A stretch of DNA of 64,000 nt, taken from positions 4,836,001-4,900,000 of the forward strand of contig OY751489.1 of the NCBI GenBank assembly GCA_963565915.1, read 5' to 3'. The translations under genes and the position numbers were made by a program. The notes under the pieces were generated by a model. It worked only from the letters and a program-made list of their open reading frames with translations, made no database searches and was not told where the DNA came from. This stretch comes from Entoloma clypeatum. Lineage: Eukaryota > Basidiomycota > Agaricomycetes > Agaricales > Entolomataceae. Positions 57,541-64,000 of the stretch are shown piece by piece; the stretch's first letter is position 1; each line of letters starts with the position of its first letter.

Positions 57541-57910
57541 TGTTACGGACTAACGACTACGGACGTATACACTTACTTTTTCACTTTTACTCATCGGCCC
57601 CCGCTTACACATATCGTATTATACTTTATTTCCTTTAGTATACTTCACTCCCGCGCTGACTCGCTTTTTGCAGCTGTCTGACTCATTCCGCAGTCAGCTT
57701 ACTCATTAGTGCATAGCCTTCCGCAGTCGCCTTACTCATGCGCACTGCCTTCCGCAGTTACTGACTCATTCGCTACCGCTCATAGTCAGTACTATATAAA
57801 CCTCATGTACCATAGCTACATTCCTTAGATTTAGCAATCACATTGCTCTTCGCCTTTCCATCTTCCTGCATACTCTGCCCGAACCTTGGAACGGTTTGTT
57901 ACGCATAACA
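57541..57910 (+). repeat. 5' LTR of nested gypsy family A
   Basis: 370 bp, TGTTACGG...GCATAACA, TATA box at 57793-57800. It differs from the LTR at 3189-3558 by a few G-to-A and C-to-T changes. No matching 3' LTR follows before copia sequence resumes. Confidence 0.92.
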
Positions 57911-58114
57911 AGTTGCTAAATCTCATTAGGTTCGCCCAGAGCGAAGAGAGCAACTACCAGATGTGTTAAGACGTCGCGCTTCTTTGAAGACTTCACCAGT
58001 AACCCATTCGCCACGCCAGAAGCCCGACAGGAGGAGCTAAGTCCTCGAGACAGTATCGATTTTACACTCATCCAGCAGTACATCGAATCGGAGATCCGTC
58101 GCATCCTACAGCAG

Positions 58115-58855
58115 GTGCTTGACGAAGAACTAGACAATGACGAGCATCGCCCCCACGGCGAGATAGCAGAGAGCATCCATCTTGCTCGGCAACACCAGAT
58201 CGCGCGCTACAACGCCCGACAGAACAAACTCGAAAGCTCTCGCGTTCAAGGAGGACCTCAGACAGGTCGGATCACAGAGATCAGAGAGTTTATCGGTGTC
58301 CAGACAACCGTTATCAGAAGATTGATTAGGACGCTCACATTGAGACGTCCCAGAGCCGCATCACCACATCTTACTCGAAGCAGCAGATCTATGCCCACTT
58401 CACCACCGACGAGCAACAGACCGAGTACAACCGTTGGGCACGAAACGAGAGACTTGACCCCTTCTCGCGACCAACAGACGCGCAGGAACAGAGATTCCTT
58501 AGAGATCTACAGAGGAAATACCCCGAACGTTTTGCCACCGATTCCGCCGACGAGTCCCCTGACGAATTTACTTTTGACTCCGCGCAGTCAGATACCGAAC
58601 AGACGCCTAGAACAGGGACTGATTTTCAACCCCTACCTGTATCCCGAACCCCATCTTCATCCCAACAATCCGACACCTCTCCTACTCCGCAGGTTCTAGA
58701 CATGGCAGAAGCACCGACAGTACAAACAATGGATACATCCAAGATCATCAAAGATCCTGGGATGTTCAAAGACAGACACACCTTTGACGAGTGGTGGAAA
58801 GCCACCAAATTATACATCAGGTTCCACAAGGGCCTGTCCAAACTCTGGAAAGATT
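58115..58855 (+). pseudogene. Gypsy family A gag remnant
   Basis: An N-terminal acidic/polar region (58115 on) continues after a frame change near 58330-58380 with EQRFLRDLQRKYPERFATDS and ends TFDEWWKATKLYIRFHKGLS, followed by a TAG near 58855. The central gag body and any zinc knuckle are missing, so gag is truncated. Confidence 0.65.
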
Positions 58856-58983
58856 AGGAAGGTGTCTGATGGAGATACCGATGATGATGAAACCATCACC
58901 ATAGAGACCAATGAGAAGGATTTTCCCGAAGGGTCCGATTAAACGACGCTAAGTCGCGACCCTTATCCATTAAACGAACTCGC

Positions 58984-60945
58984 TTGCCTGGTGCAGTTAC
59001 AGACAATATAACTTATGTTATCCCTGCAAAGCGAGCCGTTGCGTCAACTAAGATTGTCAAGGGAGATAAACCTCCGAAACAACGAGAGATCAAGCTGCAA
59101 GCTCAGATCAAAACACGACGAGGACCAAAGGCCATTCGACCCGAGGTTGATAGCGGATGTGAACGCACATGTATCCATCCCAGAATAGTACGCGAACAGA
59201 ACCTTCCCACACGTGGAATAAAGCCCATATCAATCCTAAATGCGGATGGATCGCCGAACCAACAACAGAAAGCAGAAAAACTTGCCGAAGTCAAGCTGGA
59301 CTTAGGAACACACCAGGAAACCATGGAAGCAATGGTATTGGACATTGGGAGAACGGACATGCTTTTGGGACATGACTGGTTGGTGCACCACAACCCCACA
59401 ATCAATTGGACGACCGGTGCTGTAACATTCAACCGGTGCCCATCAACATGTCAAACCAAACACTCAGATTTCAGGGTTAACCTTAATGGTCGCAAACATC
59501 GGGTTCGCATGGTGGAAGTACGAGACAAGGACGCGCCCAAGAAATCGGATCAGAAATGGAAGCCCAGAGACCCCATATTGGAAGCAGTTACTCCCACACC
59601 ACCTCCCACAACCAAACGACCCTCATACGTTGAACGTTTTGCCCATCTCTTTGAAAAAGAAAACTTTGACAAGATCCCAAAGGAAAGAGAATGGGACCAC
59701 GGCATCGAACTTACACCGGACGCACCAAAGGAGCTAGGAGGAAACACGTATCCTATGACCCAAAAGGAGCAAGAAGAACTGGACGAATTCATCGATGAAG
59801 GCCTGGCAACCGGAAAGATCCGACCGTCCAAATCCCCTTATGCATCACCCTGCTTCTTCATTAACAAGAAAGACGGTTCCAAACGATTGGTACAGGATTA
59901 TCGCACGGTCAATAAATTCACGGTTAAGGACAAATTCCCACTCCCACGCATCAGCGACCTCTTGGATGTATTGAAGGACGCAGTCTACTTCAACAAAATG
60001 GATATCATGTGGGGATACAATAATGTGCGGATCAAGAAGGGTGACGAATGGAAAGCCGCCTTCCTGACCAGCCGAGGATTGTTTGAACCATTGGTCATGT
60101 TTTTCGGTCTCTGCAACTCCCCGGGAACGTTCTCTCGGATGATGGCCAGCCTATTCAGGGATCAGATCCGTCGGCGCATCTGTGTGATTTACATGGATGA
60201 CATAGTGGTTATTGGTAAAACCAAGGAAGAACTCGCCCGGAACACCGAAGAGATCTTGCAGATTCTGTCAGACAATGACCTGTTCCAAAAGGAGAAGAAG
60301 TGTCTTTGGGAAGTAACGAAATGCCCCATATTGGGATATGTCGTTGGAGAAGGACGTGTTGAGATGGAAACTGAAAAGGTGGACACAATCCGGAACTGGC
60401 GAGTACCCACATCAAAAAAGGAAGTCCAGAGGTTCCTGGGATTTGCCAATTTTTATCGACGCTTCATTGAAGGATACTCAAACATCGCAAAGCCACTCAC
60501 AACACTTACGGGAAATACAGCATTCATGTGGGGACCAGTGGCGCAAGAAGCATTTGAAGGTCTCATACGGGCAATCACGACGGCACCAGTCTTGGCATTG
60601 CCCAAACCGGACGGACAGTTCAGGGTCGAAACCGATGCATCGGGTTATGCGATTGGAGCGGTACTTTCACAGAAACAAGATGACAAGTGGCATCCTATCG
60701 CGTCCTTGTCGCGGACCATGTCCGCGGCCGAACAGAATTACGAGATATATGACAAGGAACTCTTGGCAGTCATGGAAGCACTGAAGGACTGGCGACATTA
60801 TCTACTTGAAGCCAAGGAACGTTTCGAGATCTTAACCGATCACAAAAACCTGGAGTATTTCCGGCGTCCTCAGGACCTAAACCAACGACAGAGGCGCTGG
60901 AAGATGAAGTTACAAGACTATGACTTCGAATTGCGACATGTATTG
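58984..60945 (+). pseudogene. Gypsy family A protease-RT-RNase H, 3' truncated
   Basis: One open frame covers the aspartic protease (EVDSGCERTCIHP), the complete RT (LVQDYRTVNKFTVKDKFPLP, YMDD at 60190-60201) and RNase H (ETDASGYAIGAVLSQ, LTDHKNLEYF). It is the better preserved counterpart of the remnant at the window start. It stops at about 60945 within the RNase H/connector (ELRHV), where foreign sequence begins; no integrase or chromodomain follows. The frame is not closed there but runs on through copia sequence to 61659, giving an 891-codon chimeric ORF. The ATG at 58984 is probably not the native start. Confidence 0.9.
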
Positions 60946-61067
60946 TTACATTTCGATCCATTCTTGAAGGGTACTCAAACATCGCAAAACCTCTCACCGC
61001 GCTCACAGGCGGGACAGCATTTACTTGGGGACCATGGGAGAAATCTCAGGCCTTGCGCTTCGACGCG
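60946..61067 (+). repeat. Second gypsy RT scrap at the junction
   Basis: In a different frame from its neighbours this reads ILEGYSNIAKPLTALTGGTA and FTWGPWEKSQA, an RT-end segment of a related but distinct gypsy. It lies between the truncated family A copy and resumed copia sequence. Confidence 0.7.
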
Positions 61068-61637
61068 TGCTTACCCCCTATGTGGTGGGAATTCTGTTTG
61101 GAACATGCAGCGTCTCGAATGGAATACCCCTTACTTCAGGGTGACCAATGAGATCCCCGATATGTCAAGCATCAGAGTCTTCGGATGTCAGGCATATGTG
61201 TATATCCCAAAGGAAAAATGTAGAAATTTCCTGGAGTCTAGATCTCAATTGATGATTTATCTCGGATCAAAACCAGGGGTCAAAGGATACCATTTCATGG
61301 ATCCTGAGACTAATACAATTTTCATGGGTGGGAAAGCTATCTTTGATGAAAGCAAGTACCCTAGATGCCACATCGACCCTTTGCCAGAAAACCATCCAGA
61401 AATGGAAAACCCAGAACCGGCTGATGAGTTTGAGGACCTCATCCCCGGAAATGATGACAATGACAGTCATTACGAAAAACCTCACGACCCTGTTCCCACT
61501 GGACAGGATCACCCTGAATCAGACAATGACTTGCCATCTAGCGAGCCCAACAATGAACCACGAGTACCCACTCTGGAACCCAAACAAGTACCAGATCGAC
61601 CGATCAGGGAACAACGAGTTCGGAAAATGCCAGGTAG
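61068..61637 (+). pseudogene. Copia integrase C-terminal region
   Basis: TPYFRVTNEIPDMSSIRVFG and QAYVYIPKEK are the conserved segment after the copia integrase core, followed by YLGSKPGVKGYHFMDPETN and an acidic linker. The catalytic DDE core of copia integrase is absent, lost at the gypsy-filled gap. The segment ends at the solo LTR. Confidence 0.88.
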
Positions 61638-62039
61638 TGTTACGGACTCTACGGTATGAGGACCACGTCATATCTTTTACTTATCGGCGCGACTCGGCGC
61701 CCTCTTACAAGCTTACTATGTCTAATGTCTACTTTTGCAACCTTCGATTTCCAGTCTGACTCATTACATTACTTTGTCATCCCCTTTAGTATACTTTGCT
61801 CCCGCGCTGACTCGCTTTCCGCAGTCAGCTTACTCACTGTACATAGCCTTCCGCAGTTGCCTTACTCATGCGCACTGCCTTCCGCAGCACTGACTCATCC
61901 GCTACCGCCTATAGTCAGTACCTATATAAACCTCTTGTACTATAGTAGATTCCTTAGATTTAGCAATCACTTTGCTCTTCGCCTTTCCACTTTCCTGCAT
62001 ACTCTGCCCGAACCTTGGAACAGTTTGTTAAGCATAACA
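61638..62039 (+). repeat. Solo LTR, gypsy family D, with TSD GGTAG
   Basis: 402 bp, TGTTACGGACTC...AAGCATAACA, with TATATAAA at 61923-61930. GGTAG flanks it on both sides (61633-61637 and 62040-62044). Removing the LTR and one GGTAG (407 bp) puts the copia frames on both sides in phase. It is a close relative of the minus-strand LTR at 54229-54629. Confidence 0.95.
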
Positions 62040-62044
62040 GGTAG

Positions 62045-63706
62045 CATCTATGGGGAAGACACCCCTGCTTCTGATCTTGAAAAAATGGATCGAAGACGTA
62101 GATTAGGCGGTCAAACGGCATGGATGAACGATCTTCTAATGGAGGCAATCTCTATCCAAGTGGGCATCATCGAAATGTCACACAAAGATATATACCTTCT
62201 TCCAAACAAAGAAGATTGGTATGCGGCAGAACGAAAAGAGCTAGACATGCTCAAAAGCCGTGGGGTGATCACGGAGTTAGTACCCCTACCTACAGGGAGG
62301 AAAGCTCTAAAGAACAAATGGGTTTACAATGAAAAATCCGACGGGCGTCTGAAAGTGCGCCTCGTCGCAAAAGGCTTCTCACAGGTAGAAGGGATCAACT
62401 TTGATCAGATCTTCTCACCAGTAGTGAGGTACGAGACTGTCCGGTTGATTCTGGCATTGACAGCCCTTGAAGGGTGGTTCATGACACTCTTGGACGTCTC
62501 ATCAGCCTTCCTCTATGGAACACTCCGTGAGGTAATTTACATGCGACAGCCCGAGGGTTACATAGTAAAAGGGAAAGAACACCTCGTGTACCGACTATAC
62601 AAAGCCCTATACGGACTCAAGCAGGCCGCATTAGCCTGGTGGAGGGAACTCGATTCCTCCATGAAAAAGCTCGGCTTCACTCCGATGCAGGAGTTTTCAT
62701 TCATACAAGTACCAAAGGGGAAACCGTAATCGCCGTCATTTATGTCGATGACTCTGCTTTTCTCGGCACAAACTGAGAATACATGCTAGAGAAAAAGAAG
62801 GCCTTCATGACAACATGGGAATGTAGGGACCTAGGCCACCTAGTGTCGAATGGGGAACCAAAAGAATTTCTCTTGATCCAAATAAGGCAACGTGGGAAGA
62901 AAATCTTTATTGATCAAGTACCTTACCTTGAGAAAATTCTCGCATAAATGGGGATGAGCGAATCCAATGCCACCCACACCCCACTCCCAACGGGCTACAA
63001 ACCCATGAAGTCCGAAGATGAACCCAATGCAGAACTCAGATCCAAGTACCAATCCGTCATTGGATCACTATTGTACTTAATGATCGGGACAAGACCCGAC
63101 ATTTGTTTTGCCGTGATCAAGATGTCCCAATTTTCTGCAAACCCTACCAAACGCCATTTAGAAGTGGCAAGGGATGTTTGCAGGTATTTGAAGGCAACAA
63201 AAGATTATGTGATCATGTATGATGGTGATTCTGGGCAAGGAATCTATGCATTTACAGACTGCGATTGGATGTCAGACAAAAACACCAGAAAATCCACCAC
63301 TGGTTACTTCATATCGCTGGCGTCTGGAGCAGTAACATGGGTTTCATTGGCGCAAAAAACCATTGCCCTCTCTTCCACGGAAGCAGAATACATGGCGCTA
63401 TCAGATTGCAGTCGCGCAGTGACATGGCTTAGAAGCATGCTTGCCGAACTTGGAATGCAGATCGGATCAGTTCTGATCTATGGAGACAACAATGGCTCCG
63501 TCTTTATTGCATCCAATCCTGTAACTGAAAAGCGATCCAAGCACATCGATGTGTGATTCCACTTTGTCAGAGAAAAAGTATCTGAAGGAATTATTACAGT
63601 TGAATTCATCAAAGGAGTGAATAACCCTGCAGACCTTTTAACTAAGAATCTGGGGAAAATCTTCTTCAACAAGTTTATCCTGTACTTTGGATTACTTAAA
63701 AACTAG
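62045..63706 (+). pseudogene. Copia RT and RNase H, broken
   Basis: RT begins after the solo LTR (WYAAERKELDMLKSRGVITE, LLDVSSAFLYGTLREVIYMR, LYGLKQAALAWW). A frameshift near 62700 separates it from the active-site block YVDD at 62741-62752. A TGA near 62777 and a TAA near 62945 interrupt the thumb. RNase H (62948 on) is well kept: TDCDWMSDKNTRKSTTGYFI, LSSTEAEYMAL, GDNNGSVFIA and KRSKHIDV, then a TGA at 63554-63556 where an Arg codon is expected. Coding character ends at the TAG at 63704-63706. Confidence 0.92.
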
Positions 63707-63775
63707 ACGAAGAAAGAGTACCTATATGGGAAAAAGTAAAGATGTATTTAGAAGTATGTACTAAATATGGGGGGG

Positions 63776-64000
63776 TGTTGAAACTTTTCCATCACATAGA
63801 TTAGATTAGATTAGATTACATCACATGACCATTTACACATCTTCGATTACATACTTATTTGGTTGGTACAAACAGTAGTACGGTATATAAGACCAGGAAA
63901 CTGTCAATATCAATAAGTTGTCTCTTGACTCTTAACCAGCTCCATCGCTCTTACCAGCCTCAACCGCTCTCACCAGCCTCACCCTTTCCAATCCAAGTAA
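63776..64000 (+). repeat. Copia 3' LTR, cut by the window end
   Basis: 225 of the expected 311 bp are visible, preceded by a G7 purine tract (63769-63775). The bases line up one for one with 54737-54961. Confidence 0.93.

Larger units (their letters stand above)
54737..64000 (+). mobile_element. Ty1/copia element with nested gypsy sequences
   Basis: The element runs from its 5' LTR (54737) to beyond the window, where 225 bp of its 3' LTR are visible. Inside it, a truncated family A gypsy (57541-60945) plus a second gypsy scrap replaced the integrase core, and a solo LTR (61638-62039) sits between integrase and RT. Copia gag, protease, integrase end, RT and RNase H are still recognisable. Over 225 comparable bases the two LTRs differ at five positions, all transitions. 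Confidence 0.92.

Noticed and set aside
1..64000. A CRISPR array, prophage or bacterial operon
   Set aside because: Spliced genes, LTR elements and Tc1/hAT transposons show a fungal nuclear sequence; no regularly spaced repeats were seen.

Overview
The window looks like a piece of a filamentous basidiomycete genome, most likely an Agaricomycete. The reasons are dense short introns (about 45-75 bp, GT...AG), fungal housekeeping genes (RHO1, PHO88, KRE33, a JEN-type carboxylate transporter), chromodomain-bearing Ty3/gypsy elements and Ty1/copia elements of fungal type. The species cannot be named from the sequence.

Layout. 1-3558 is the 3' part of a degenerate Ty3/gypsy chromovirus (family A) ending in an LTR. 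3559-6197 holds decayed repeats. 6198-30262 is the gene-bearing part: RHO1 (+), a truncated TOR-kinase FAT-domain copy (+), an unknown minus-strand gene split by a 629-bp hAT-type MITE, two tandem broken copies of an unknown gene family (+), PHO88 (+), the better preserved member of that unknown family (-), an MFS drug/polyamine-type transporter (+), an acidic unknown protein (+), a possible small gene (+), a small cysteine-rich secreted protein with knottin-like spacing (+), a JEN-family carboxylate transporter (-) and the RNA cytidine acetyltransferase KRE33/NAT10 (-).

30693-64000 is a repeat-rich graveyard. It contains a Tc1/mariner element with perfect 30-bp TIRs, a broken member of what I take to be a large Agaricomycete family, a charged coiled-coil ORF, a candidate tRNA-derived SINE, a DNA polymerase alpha (POL1) pseudogene and a RecQ-like helicase pseudogene. 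It also holds a complete, very young gypsy element (40399-47371; LTRs differ at one position; TSD CAGGA), a minus-strand gypsy remnant, and a copia element (54737 to beyond the window end). The copia carries two later gypsy-derived insertions: a truncated family A gypsy that replaced the integrase core, and a solo LTR of another family with TSD GGTAG.

How it fits together. The host genes are unrelated housekeeping and transport genes, not a pathway cluster. The most unusual items are: a cysteine/histidine-rich domain in the -1 frame of the post-pol ORF of the young gypsy, directly after an A_AAG_GGC heptamer; a gypsy-copia fusion ORF of 891 codons; the MITE whose removal restores a host reading frame; the knottin-like secreted protein; and truncated copies of essential genes (TOR, POL1) lying among mobile elements. 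I saw no CRISPR, rRNA or convincing tRNA gene.
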